Source of the DNA: UBA4732 sp963823075
GTDB taxonomy: Bacteria; Planctomycetota; Planctomycetia; Gemmatales; Gemmataceae
DNA length: 64,000 nucleotides
Direction: 5' to 3'
Assembly: GCA_963823075.1 (NCBI GenBank)
Contig: CAWGKE010000014.1
Location: forward strand, 1-64,000
Below the pieces are notes generated by a model. The model saw only the letters and a list, made by a program, of their open reading frames with translations. It was not told where the DNA came from and did no database searches. Within the stretch, counting starts at the first letter, position 1; the number at the start of each line of letters is the position of its first letter. Positions 45,720-54,395 of the stretch are shown in pieces. A program made the position numbers and the translations under genes.

Positions 45720-47564
45720 TCAAACCTCCAGCCCCACCGCTCGCATCAGGGCCAGGGCGTTGCTGTGCTGCACCACGCCCGGTTGCAGCCGGTAATCGAA
45801 CGTCATCACGCCGTTCTCGAAATGGTCGGCGAAGTGGACGTTGGCCGCGCGCGGACCCAGCTGCTCGGCGATGTGCGTCAGCGACAGGTCGTGCGTCGTC
45901 ACCAGGCCGAGGGCGCCCGCCTCGACCAGACCGCGCACCACCGACTCCGCCCCCTGTCGGCGGTCGTGCGAGTTGGTGCCGGCGAAGATCTCATCCAAGA
46001 GGAATAGAAGCGGCAGCGGCCCGCGCGACAGGTCCACGATCTGCCGCACGCGCAGGATCTCCGCGTAGAAGCGCGAGCGCCCTTCTTGGAGCGAGTCCTG
46101 GATGCGCAGCGTGGCGCCGACGGCCAGCGGCGACAGCCGCAGACGCCGGGCGCGCACCGGCGCCCCCGCCAGTGCCAGCACCGCGTTGACGCCGACCGTC
46201 CGCAGGAACGTGCTTTTCCCGGACATGTTCGAGCCGCTGACAATCAATACCCGCAATTCGCCCGTAAGGTGCAGATCGTTGGGCACGCACTTGGGCAGCA
46301 GCGGGTGGGCCAACCCCTCGCCGTCGCAGCAGGCGCCGTCCGTGGCGATCTCGGGAAAGGGGTCGTCGGGGTTCTCGAAGGCGTAGGACGCCAGCGAGCA
46401 GAGCGCCTCGAACTCGCCGACGACGCGGAGCCAGTCGGCGACGGCCTTGCCGGAGGCGGCGCGCCAGGCCTCGAAGGCGTAGGCGAACTGCGTGCCCCAC
46501 AGCAGCAGGTAGGCGACCGGCGCGAACAGCATGTTGCGGCGCGAGTTGAGAAGGTCGATGAGGTTGCCCAGCCGTGCGATGCGCTGCGACGGCGGCACGC
46601 CGTCCGCAGCGTCGAGCCGCGCCCGCAGATCGCCCAGCCGCGGCGACGTGAACGAGGCGCGTTCCAGCCGGGCCAGGACGCGGGCCAGCATCGCCAGGTC
46701 GCGGCCGCGCGGCTCCACGGCCCCGAGCACTTTGCCCACGCGCGTCAGCAGCGTCCCGGCGAAAGCCCCTTCCGCCGCCAGCAGGACCAGGAACGGCAAC
46801 GACCGGAATTGCGAGAAAAACGCTCCGGGAAGCGTGTCCGGGCCGAGCAGTTGGAAGACGGCGATCGCCCAGCCGGCGGCGCCGATCACGGTCAGGACGC
46901 CGAGGACGAGGGCGATCCAGCGCGGCCAGCGCGGCGCCAGGAGCGGCGCGGCGGCGCCCCACGCAGCCACCGCGTCGAAATCGACGCCAACCGGCACGTC
47001 GGCCCCGAGCAGGGCGAGGTCCTCGCGCAGGTCGAGCTGCGGCCGCAGCTCGGCCACGGCTTCTTGCCGCGCCCGGACTTCATGGGCCGACGCGGGCCGG
47101 AGCAGCCACGACGCCAGCGTCTCCTCGCCGGTGCGCGTGCGGGCCGTGCAGAGCAACTCGAACAATGAACCGGATCCGAAAAGGTCGAGATCGGCGGCGT
47201 AGGGGTGCTTTTCGTCGAGGAAGCGCTGTCCCTGACGGCCCTTGCCCTTCCAGGCGCCGGCGAGGCGGGCCAGGCCGTCGCGGTAGAACGCCGCCGCCTG
47301 CCCGGCCCGCCGCAGGTCGCGCGTCACGTTCTCATGCAGGAACAGCAGCACCGAAAAGACGGCGACCGGCGCCAGCAGCCACCAGCCGGAGAAGAGGTTC
47401 ATCCCGAACGCGGGATACGTCATGGCGAGGCCGATCAGGAAGACCATGAAGCGGCCGTTGCCGAGCAGCCGTTCGCGCCAGGCCAGCCGGATCGCACGGC
47501 TGCGGCGGTCCTCCTGCCGCCGATCATACTCGGCGCGCGGCGATTGCTTCGTCTCGGATTCCAC
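45720..47564 (-). CDS. Membrane-anchored MutS-family ATPase
   Basis: 614 residues from a GTG at 47564. Residues about 35-80 (FMVFLIGLAMTYPAFGMNL, then WWLLAPVAVFSVLLFL) and about 215-265 hold transmembrane helices. The C-terminal third is a MutS ATPase: SGSNMSGKSTFLRTVG near 442, LFLLDEIFAGTNSHDRRQG near 525, GLVTTHDLSLTHIA. There is no mismatch-binding domain I and no Smr nuclease domain. Such membrane MutS homologues occur in Bacteroidetes and planctomycetes; their role is unknown and probably not mismatch repair. Upstream ATGs give a much longer basic N-terminus that I do not trust. Confidence 0.85.
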   Translation of the reverse strand: MESETKQSPRAEYDRRQEDRRSRAIRLAWRERLLGNGRFMVFLIGLAMTYPAFGMNLFSGWWLLAPVAVFSVLLFLHENVTRDLRRAGQAAAFYRDGLARLAGAWKGKGRQGQRFLDEKHPYAADLDLFGSGSLFELLCTARTRTGEETLASWLLRPASAHEVRARQEAVAELRPQLDLREDLALLGADVPVGVDFDAVAAWGAAAPLLAPRWPRWIALVLGVLTVIGAAGWAIAVFQLLGPDTLPGAFFSQFRSLPFLVLLAAEGAFAGTLLTRVGKVLGAVEPRGRDLAMLARVLARLERASFTSPRLGDLRARLDAADGVPPSQRIARLGNLIDLLNSRRNMLFAPVAYLLLWGTQFAYAFEAWRAASGKAVADWLRVVGEFEALCSLASYAFENPDDPFPEIATDGACCDGEGLAHPLLPKCVPNDLHLTGELRVLIVSGSNMSGKSTFLRTVGVNAVLALAGAPVRARRLRLSPLAVGATLRIQDSLQEGRSRFYAEILRVRQIVDLSRGPLPLLFLLDEIFAGTNSHDRRQGAESVVRGLVEAGALGLVTTHDLSLTHIAEQLGPRAANVHFADHFENGVMTFDYRLQPGVVQHSNALALMRAVGLEV

Positions 47565-48053
47565 GATGCACCCCGACCTTCCGCGGGCGAGCGGCCTTCG
47601 GGGAGGATAGCGGAAAGACGGCGCGATCCGCAGCGCCGCGCGGCGCGCGGCCGACGACCCACGGCCGTTAGGCCGCTGTCCGGCAGCCATCGGCAGCGGT
47701 GACTCGCCAAATGGCGAGTCATTTGGCGGATCATAAGTCCTTTCGGCGTAAGGCTTATGACGGCTTTTTGCCAACCCGCCAAAAACTAGTCTGCGGACGG
47801 CGGACGGCCCAGAGCGATCACGGGCAGCAACAACGGCCCGGCCGCGGTCGCCGGCCGCGTTGCGGATGAGGTCGATTGCGTCCCCGGCCCGGCGTCGGCA
47901 CGGCCGGATCGGGATGGATGGAGGTTGGGACATGACGCACCTCGACGTTTCGACGTGGCCGAGAAATGTCAAGTGTACCATTTTGAAAGGGGTGTCTGGG
48001 CAGTCCAAAAAGGAGGGGAAATATCTGTCTATAACGGTCTATGGGCGCCATCG
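47565..48053. other. Intergenic region with small palindromes
   Basis: Almost 490 bases with no credible gene. It contains GACTCGCC/GGCGAGTC (47701-47720), followed by CATAAGTCC / AAGGCTTATG which can also pair. No promoter for the MutS-like gene stands out. Confidence 0.45.
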
Positions 48054-48106
48054 GCGGGGCAGGTTTGCAACCTGCCGCGCGGAGGCAGGTTGCAAACCTG
48101 CCCCGC
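48054..48106. repeat. Palindrome, family I (23-base perfect arms)
   Basis: Arms 48054-48076 and 48084-48106, starting GCGGGGCAGGTTTGCAACC. It ends eight bases before the stop of the WD40 gene. Confidence 0.93.
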
Positions 48107-48113
48107 GCGTTTC

Positions 48114-48734
48114 TTACCGGCCCAGCGCGGCTCGCGCCGCGCGCGTGAGCGGCGCGTCAGCGGCGCCTTCCGCCCATTTGCCCAGGAGCGCCCGCGCCTC
48201 CGGCGTACCCGCCCAAGCCAGCGCTCGTACACCGCGGAGGCCGCGCAGCGTCTCCGCCGACGGCTCGGCTGGCCGCGACGCAAGCAACCTCTCGACGCGG
48301 CTCCGCTGTTCGGCGGTGAGGCTTCGCTCTACCAAGGCGTTGCGCAGGGCCGGTTCGGCCGCCTCTCCCATTTCCGCGAGCCGTTGCGAGGCGGCCTGGC
48401 GTACGTCGAAGTCGTCGTCGTCCAGCGCGGCCAGCAGGCGCTTAAACCGATCCGCTGGGACGCCCGCCGCCGGCCGTATCCGCTCGCGCAACAACGCCGC
48501 CGCATCGTCTGGGTGCGCCGCCAGCCGATCGACCGCCGCGTAGGCCCGCGCCGCGTCGTCGTCGGCCAGGTCGTCCCACAGGGCGTCGCGTTCCTTGACT
48601 GTCATCGGCACCGCCGGCGCGACGCGGCGGCGGGCCGACGACAAATCCCAGACGAGCGCGGTCGTATCGCTGCAGCCGACGACAAGCCGGCGGCCGTCGG
48701 GGGAAAAGGCGACGGCAATGCAGTAAGAACTGAG
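48114..48734 (-). pseudogene. WD40/HEAT gene, fragment 4 (C-terminus)
   Basis: Continues the reading frame across the IS66: the joined sequence reads ERLLSSYCIAVAFSPDGRR, then LVVGCSDTTALVWDLS (last WD40 blade). The C-terminal HEAT-like region follows (DRLAAHPDDAAALLRERI, FKRLLAALDDDDFDVRQAAS, LAEMGEAAEPALRNALV, RALLGKWAEGAADAPLTR), a tail found in many planctomycete WD40 proteins. This fragment alone has no start or signal. Confidence 0.85.
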
Positions 48735-50200
48735 GTAATCGTTCAACGCTACGAGAGCAGTGAGGGGCAGGGTTGGCCGGTGCGATGGGCGAGGACAGCC
48801 TCATGCAGGTAATCCAGGACATTCTTCGCCTGCAACCGCCGGGTTTGCACCACGGTCAGAATCCGCTCGACGAAGCGACAGCCGTTCCCACTCCAGCAGC
48901 CGAAACTCCGCCTGCGCCACAGCACCGCCCGACGCAGCAGTCGTTCCACGTGGTTGTTCGTCGGCTCCACTCCCTCCGTCGTCACGAACGTCCACAGCGC
49001 AGGCTCCAACGCCAGCACGTTCTCGCAGAACCGCACCACCGTTGGGTCGGCGCCGAGGATCGCGCCTTCCAGCAGCACCCGGTTCATCCGTCGCATCACC
49101 GGGGCCAGCCGCGCTTCCAGTTGTGCCCGCGTGACCTGTCCGTCCCGGAACCCGTGCCACGCGGCGAAGACCTTCCTGACCAGTCGCCGCCCCTCCCGTC
49201 CGACCCACTCTTCGGGGCCGCCCCGGTCGATGATCTTCTGGAAATCCCGTTTCAGGTGCGCCCAGCAGATCTGCCGCCGCTGGGGCGGCACCCGGTTGTA
49301 CGGGCCCCAGCGGTCGCTGCACAGGATCCCCAGGATCTCCAGGCCCAGGATCGCCGTCAGGCCCGCCGCGCTTCGGCGGGCGTGGATCACGAAGGCCACC
49401 ACCTGGGTGGTGGCCGCCGCCCACAGCCAGCACAACGCCCCCGCGAGTTTCCAACTGGTCTCGTCGGCGTTCTTGACCGCCGCCTGGCGCACCGCCGCCA
49501 CCGCCTCCTGGTGGGCCGTCTCCAGGGCGGCGCCGACTTCTTGCTCGAGGTTGCAGACCGTGCCCAAGGCGATCGGGGCGTCGAAGACCGCGTCGGCGAT
49601 CTCCTCGACGCCGCGCTTGCTCAGGCCGTGACAGCCGGAGAAGTAGGACAGCGTGCCGGTCAGCCGCGGCCCGACACTGTGGGCGCGAACCGCCGCCGGG
49701 ATGACCGCATGCGTCCGGTGGCCGCAGCAGGGGCAGGTGCGGGCGTGGCCCTGGTACTCGGTGACCTCGGCTATGACCGGGGGCAGTTCGATGGTTTGGA
49801 AGCGGGTGGGCTCGGGATCGCCCGGCGAGGGCTGGGCGGGCAGGGCCGCGGCACAGCGCTCACACCGCTTGGGGACCAAGTGCTTGAAATGGTTGACCCG
49901 CTCGGCGGGAAGCAACCGCCGCAGCTGCGGGGGATGGCCCAGTTGTCCGCCGGCTGGACGTTTGGACTTCTTTTTCTGGACCGGCTTGGGTGCGCCGGGG
50001 GGATTGGCGGACGGCGGCAGCGAGGAGTTGGAACTGTTGGTGCCGAGTCGGGCTTCCAACTCGGCGACGCGGCGTTCCAACTCGGCGATGCGCCTATCGC
50101 GTTCGCAGCATCCCGGGCACACGGAAGCGTCCATGCCACGATTTTAGCAGTCGGCTCTCGGCGCAGCTGCGCTGCTTTGCGAATTCCGCTGGACGGTTAC
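48735..50200 (-). mobile_element. IS66-family element, copy 2 (1466 bp) inside the WD40 gene
   Basis: Same ends and length as copy 1. Target duplication GAACTGAG at 48727-48734 and 50201-50208. Deleting the element and one duplication restores the WD40 reading frame. Confidence 0.95.
48749..50134 (-). CDS. tnpC: IS66 family transposase (copy 2)
   Basis: 461 residues, same motifs as the copy at 14703-16088. The only residue difference I see is Cys instead of Tyr at position 10, from a single base change, so one copy derived recently from the other or both from a common source. Confidence 0.95.
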   Translation of the reverse strand: MDASVCPGCCERDRRIAELERRVAELEARLGTNSSNSSLPPSANPPGAPKPVQKKKSKRPAGGQLGHPPQLRRLLPAERVNHFKHLVPKRCERCAAALPAQPSPGDPEPTRFQTIELPPVIAEVTEYQGHARTCPCCGHRTHAVIPAAVRAHSVGPRLTGTLSYFSGCHGLSKRGVEEIADAVFDAPIALGTVCNLEQEVGAALETAHQEAVAAVRQAAVKNADETSWKLAGALCWLWAAATTQVVAFVIHARRSAAGLTAILGLEILGILCSDRWGPYNRVPPQRRQICWAHLKRDFQKIIDRGGPEEWVGREGRRLVRKVFAAWHGFRDGQVTRAQLEARLAPVMRRMNRVLLEGAILGADPTVVRFCENVLALEPALWTFVTTEGVEPTNNHVERLLRRAVLWRRRSFGCWSGNGCRFVERILTVVQTRRLQAKNVLDYLHEAVLAHRTGQPCPSLLS

Positions 50201-51474
50201 GAACTGAGCAGACGCTCGCCCACCGGTTGGCGGTACAACTTCTCGCCCGTAACGGCGTCCCAGGCCCGGATTTCATCGTCGTCGATCACGACTACGGTTC
50301 GGCCGTCCGGCGCGAAGGTAGGGTAGCCGCGCGCTTTCTCGGGGATCAGCGCCATCGGCTTGCCGGTAGCCGATTCCCACACCTGAATGCCACGATACCT
50401 GTCTTGCGTGTCCCGCGCCGCGCGGAGCGGCGCCGCGAACAAGGACCCGTCCGGCGAGAAGGCGCCGTCGTCTCGGTCCTTTGGATCGCCCATCGCCTCC
50501 TGCAACTTCAGAGTCTGGCGTACCTGCCGGGTCTGCTCGTCGTACATTTCCCCGGTATCAAGAATCCGCAGCCGACCATCGGGGGAATAGGCGTCGGCGT
50601 CCGACGCGCGTGTCACGTCCCACCGCCGGCGGTCGCTCGCCGGTCGCCGCGTCCCATTCGATTTCCACCGCGGGGCCGTAGCGCTGCCGGTCGGAGGGAA
50701 GTAAGCTCAGGGTGAGCAGTCGCGCGCCGTCGGCCGTGAGCCGGAACCCATCCAGACGCAGGGGCTCCGTGTTGTCGCCGCGATCGTCGGCCCTTCCGCT
50801 CCAGACCGCCTTGCCCGAGGATGCGTCCCAGCAGTGGACGACGCCGTCGCCGCCGGCCGCGAAGAGCCGAGCGCCGTCCGGCGCAAAAACTAGCCAGTGG
50901 CCTCCGAACCACCAACGCTCCGACGCCGGCAGCGTGCGCAGCAGTTGTCCCGTCTCCGCGTCCCAGAGACACAGGCTGGCCTCAAAGCCCTGGCTCATCG
51001 TGGCGATGCGACTGCCGTCGGGCGACCAGGCGACGGCCACGATGGGGGCGTTGTGGCCGCGTCCGCTTACGTCAGGATAAACGTCCTTGCCGGTGGACAG
51101 ATCCCAACGGTGCAGGGTTCGGCCGATGCGGGCCGTCAGCGTTTTTCCGTTCGGGGCAAAGGCGAACGGCTCGTCCGAATCGCCATCGACGCCCACGGGC
51201 AGGGTGCATTGCGCCCTCGCCGTCTTGAGGTCCCAAACCACGATCTCCGAAGGCATGCGCCATGCCAAGGCGCCGCCGTCCGAGCGGTACTTCAAGCCGA
51301 TCGGCCCCGGTGGGCAGGGCAGCGGCTTCCGATCCGACGGCGTTCCGTCAAGGGCGTTGAGAAATCGAGCCTCACAAGACTCTTCCGCAGGTTTCTGGTG
51401 CTTGTCCTCGTTCTTAAAGTAAGTTTGCACCGCCAAGGTCTTGCCGTCCGGCGAGAATGCGGTCTCCCCCATTA
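50201..51474 (-). pseudogene. WD40/HEAT gene, fragment 3 (central blades, one frameshift near 50622)
   Basis: Reads MGETAFSPDGKTLAVQTYF, then further blades: PFAFAPNGKTLTARIGRTLHRWDL, IVAVAWSPDGSRIATMS, LCLWDAETGQLLRTLP, WLVFAPDGARLFAAGGDG, VHCWDASSGKAVW. Beyond the frame change come DADAYSPDGRLRI, GAFSPDGSLFAAP and YPTFAPDGRTVVVID. Bounded by the MITE on its 5' side and IS66 on its 3' side. Confidence 0.85.
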
Positions 51475-51552
51475 GAGCCTATCCCAAAACCGTCGAAACA
51501 TCACCAATTTGACGAGAATCGTCATGATCGACGGTGGTTTTGGGATAGGCTT
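51475..51552. mobile_element. 78-bp MITE-like element in the WD40 gene
   Basis: Perfect 16-base inverted ends (AGCCTATCCCAAAACC at 51476-51491 and its complement at 51536-51551), flanked by TTA on both sides (51472-51474, 51553-51555). No coding capacity. Element plus duplication is 81 bases, so it keeps the frame but adds an in-frame TAG. Removing it restores IEGLMGETAFSPDG. The ends resemble an IS5-type element with TNA targets. Confidence 0.85.
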
Positions 51553-51700
51553 TTAGGCCTTCGATCCGCCAGACCTCCTTGCCGGTCGTCGTGTCCAAAC
51601 AGGCCGCCGCCCCCTCTTCCACTACGATCAGCCGCGAGCCGTCGGGAGAAAAAACGGCCGCCTCAGTCTGGTATTTCTTGTCGCTCTCCAGGAACTCTCT
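51553..51700 (-). pseudogene. WD40/HEAT gene, fragment 2 (one blade)
   Basis: About 49 codons: REFLESDKKYQTEAAVFSPD, then GSRLIVVEEGAAACLDTTTG and KEVWRIEGL, one WD40 blade. It lies between the IS110 and the MITE and matches the gaps on both sides. Confidence 0.8.
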
Positions 51701-51855
51701 TCGAGAATTGCGGACGTAACACAGACGTAAAGAACATTATACACGGTCGGTGCGCGTACCAACCCCCTCCCCGCGCCGCTTTCCGAGATCTGCCCGCATC
51801 GTCGTTGGGACTGCTGGCACGCCTACCGTCGGGCCGCGGTCGCGTTGGGACGCGC

Positions 51856-53253
51856 TCACGGCGCCGCCGGCTCCAGACGATAGCCCAACTCCGCCGCCTT
51901 CCGCGCCAGGCCCTTCACCTGGCGTAATCGATACGCCTCCTCACAGGCCCCCTGCTCCTGACGCACGTATGCCTCGCCGTACTTCAAGAGGCGGTACACC
52001 CGCTCCGCGATCTTCCGCGCCGTCGCCACCACCGCCTTGCCGCCCCCGGCCCGCGCCGCAATCCGCCGGTAGAACGCCCCCAACGCGTTCTTGGCGTGGT
52101 GGCAGCCCTGCGCCGCCAGGCGAAACGCCCGCGCCGCACGGTTGGAGCCCCGACGCACCCGCCGGCTCCTGATCTTCCCCGCCGAACCCTGGTGCTGCGG
52201 ACAGAGCCCCAGCCAACTGACGAACCGCTTGACCGTCGGGAACTTGCTCAGGTCCGTGCCCAACTCGCTCAGGACCACCAAGGCCGTCGCCGCGTCGATG
52301 CCCTCGATCGCCGTCAGGTCCACCCCCGCCAGCCGGAACAGCGAACCGCGCACGTCGAAACGGGCTTCGTTCGCCGCCCGGCCCCGCTTGCGAGGCTTGG
52401 GCGGCAGGGGCCGGCCGCCGCTCTTGTCCGTGAAGGTCCCCAGGTAGGCTTCGACCTGCGCGTCGCACTCGTGCAGCCGCGCGTGGTAGCACTCGTACAA
52501 CGCCAACGCCTGACGCAGCGCGAACAAGTGTTCCTCGCGCCAATTGCCCTGCAAGGCCCGCGCCAATTCCGCCTCCGTCCGCCGGCACCGCTCGTGACGC
52601 AACTTCGCCAACTCCCGAGGATCGCGTTCGCCGCGCAGGATCGCCTGGAGGATGGCCAGGCCCGTCACGCCGACCACGTCGCTGACCGCCTCGGTCAACT
52701 TGACGTTCATCTCCTCCAACGCCTTTTGCACGTGCTGGACGTGCTGGCCGGCGTAGCCGATCAGCATCTGCCGTTGCCGCAGGTAACCGCGCAGGACCAC
52801 CACCTGATCCTCCGGCCGGAACGACGCGCTCAACAGCCCGTAGCTGTGCAGCCGTTGAATCCATTGGCAATCCAGCACGTCGCTCTTGGGCCGGCCGGGC
52901 GCGTGCCGCGTCTGCCGCGGATCGACCAGATAGACCGCAAAGCCGCGCCGCTCCAACAGTTCGAACAGCGGCACCCAGTAGACGCCGGTCGATTCCATCG
53001 CCACCGTGGTGACGTCGCAGGCCTGGAGCCAATCGGCGAGCGCCTCCAGGTCGGCGGTGCAGGCGCCGAAGGCGCGGACGTGGGGCGGCAGGTGGGCAGC
53101 CGGGTCGGCGGGGTCGGCGGCCACCGCCGTGGGCGGCACGGCGACGTAGTGGCGCGCCGCATGGACGTCGATGCCGGCGGCGTGCGGGTTGGTGACCCGC
53201 AGCGGCTCAGGGGAGGCGACGATACGACCGTCTTGGCGAAAGCGTGGCGTCAT
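51856..53253 (-). CDS. IS110 family transposase (DEDD recombinase)
   Basis: 465 residues from the ATG at 53253. N-terminal RuvC-like DEDD domain: D in AAGIDVHAARHYVAV, E in TTVAMESTGVYWVPL, D in GRPKSDVLDCQWIQRL. C-terminal Tnp domain: LTAIEGIDAATALVVLSELG, FVSWLGLCPQHQGSAGK, and RGSNRAARAFRLAA containing the candidate catalytic Ser. A coiled coil joins them. Intact. An upstream extension of the frame to 53433 lacks similarity and is not used. Confidence 0.95.
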   Translation of the reverse strand: MTPRFRQDGRIVASPEPLRVTNPHAAGIDVHAARHYVAVPPTAVAADPADPAAHLPPHVRAFGACTADLEALADWLQACDVTTVAMESTGVYWVPLFELLERRGFAVYLVDPRQTRHAPGRPKSDVLDCQWIQRLHSYGLLSASFRPEDQVVVLRGYLRQRQMLIGYAGQHVQHVQKALEEMNVKLTEAVSDVVGVTGLAILQAILRGERDPRELAKLRHERCRRTEAELARALQGNWREEHLFALRQALALYECYHARLHECDAQVEAYLGTFTDKSGGRPLPPKPRKRGRAANEARFDVRGSLFRLAGVDLTAIEGIDAATALVVLSELGTDLSKFPTVKRFVSWLGLCPQHQGSAGKIRSRRVRRGSNRAARAFRLAAQGCHHAKNALGAFYRRIAARAGGGKAVVATARKIAERVYRLLKYGEAYVRQEQGACEEAYRLRQVKGLARKAAELGYRLEPAAP

Positions 53254-53661
53254 GGCGACCTCGGGATGAGGGTGCGGGTGGTCAACGGGCGAAGGGGCCG
53301 CGGGCGCGGGAGTGCGTAACGGAGGCAGTCTCTCCAACGGGAACACGCCGCGGCGTGTCGCCAATGCGGTCGTCGCAGACTCCCGGGACCAAGCTTGCTT
53401 TCGGGCACGAAGCGCCAAGGCACGAGCGGCCACCTCGACCCGCGGCCCCGCACCGATAGGATAGGCATTCCCGTGGCGCGCTGGACCTCGGGCCCAAGTA
53501 CCGGGTTGAGGTCACCATCCCGGGGCGTCAGGGCATCCGCGCTGAGCGCGACTTCCATCCCACTCGTGGGAGCGCCAACCTCCATTGAGGCCTCGCGCCA
53601 CGGCTTCTCACCCCGTTCCTGGCAGCGGTATCGCCGCGGAACGGGGTGAGGAGTTGGCTAT
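53254..53661 (-). ncRNA. Candidate bridge-RNA region of the IS110 element
   Basis: About 400 noncoding bases between the transposase start and the element end. IS110-group elements encode a guide (bridge) RNA in this position. A 13-base stem at 53607-53619 and 53638-53650 (CTCACCCCGTTCC and complement) lies close to the element end. The exact RNA ends and target/donor loops cannot be set by eye. Confidence 0.4.
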
Positions 53662-54189
53662 GCGCTCCGCGCGGGTGTTCAGGTTCCACAAGTGGATCGG
53701 GCCTCCGTTCCAGGACCAAGCAGCAAGGGCTTCGCCGTCCGGCGAGAAGGCGGCTTGGTCGCAAACGCATTTCGGGAGGCGGCCTACGATGACGCCGGAG
53801 GCAACGTCACGGACGATCACCCCACTTGAGTCGTCGCCGTTGATATAGCGCTTTCCGTCCGACGAAAAGGCTTCCGGCAGTGAATACGAGGTCGGCAGGG
53901 TGAAGACATCGCGCAGGGCGCCGTCCTCCGCGCTCCACCATTGGACGGTTCGGCTCTCGTCGTCGCGCGTGATGAGGGTTCGGCCGTCGGATGAAAAAAA
54001 CAGGAGCGATGCGGACGACCGCAACCGGGTCGTGCCCAGGCGGAGGACCGCCCCTTCCGGCAGCGGGTCGCCATAGAGGTCCGCCTTCCCCTTGTCGGCG
54101 GCGCCAGCGGCCGGGGCGTCGCCGTGGGCTTGTGCGGCGACGGCGCCAGCGACCACGGCCAGCCAAACGATCGACGAGTGGGGAGTCAT
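53662..54189 (-). pseudogene. WD40/HEAT exported protein gene, fragment 1 (N-terminus); gene broken by three mobile elements
   Basis: Starts MTPHSSIVWLAVVAGAVAAQ, a signal peptide, then YGDPLPEGAVLRLGTTRLR, the standard opening of planctomycete WD40 proteins. The first blades are LLFFSSDGRTLITRDDES, VQWWSAEDGALRDVF and QAAFSPDGEALAAWSW. The frame is lost at the IS110 junction. The full ancestral gene runs from 54189 to 48114 on the minus strand and, without the IS66, MITE and IS110, would encode roughly 850 residues: a periplasmic beta-propeller with a HEAT-like tail. Confidence 0.85.
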
Positions 54190-54395
54190 GGATTCCACCT
54201 GCGAAGCGTTCCGGGGGCGTCCGGTCGGAGGTACTATAACAGACGGCCGGACGCCGCTCCAACCACGAACACGGTCGTCGCGCTCCCCCACTGGGGCACG
54301 GCCAAACGGCTCGCTGCACGCGCCGCGCCCTTGCCCCGCGCCTACAACGGATACCAGACGTTCCCTCCCGGATCATCACGAAAGGACCACACCGC

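Larger units (their letters stand above)
51701..53661 (-). mobile_element. IS110-family insertion, about 1.96 kb (ends estimated from the interrupted gene)
   Basis: The WD40 frame stops at about 53662 (NTRAER) and resumes at about 51700 (REFLESD), which brackets the element. IS110 elements lack inverted ends, and none is seen. About 155 bases follow the transposase, and about 408 precede it. Confidence 0.8.
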
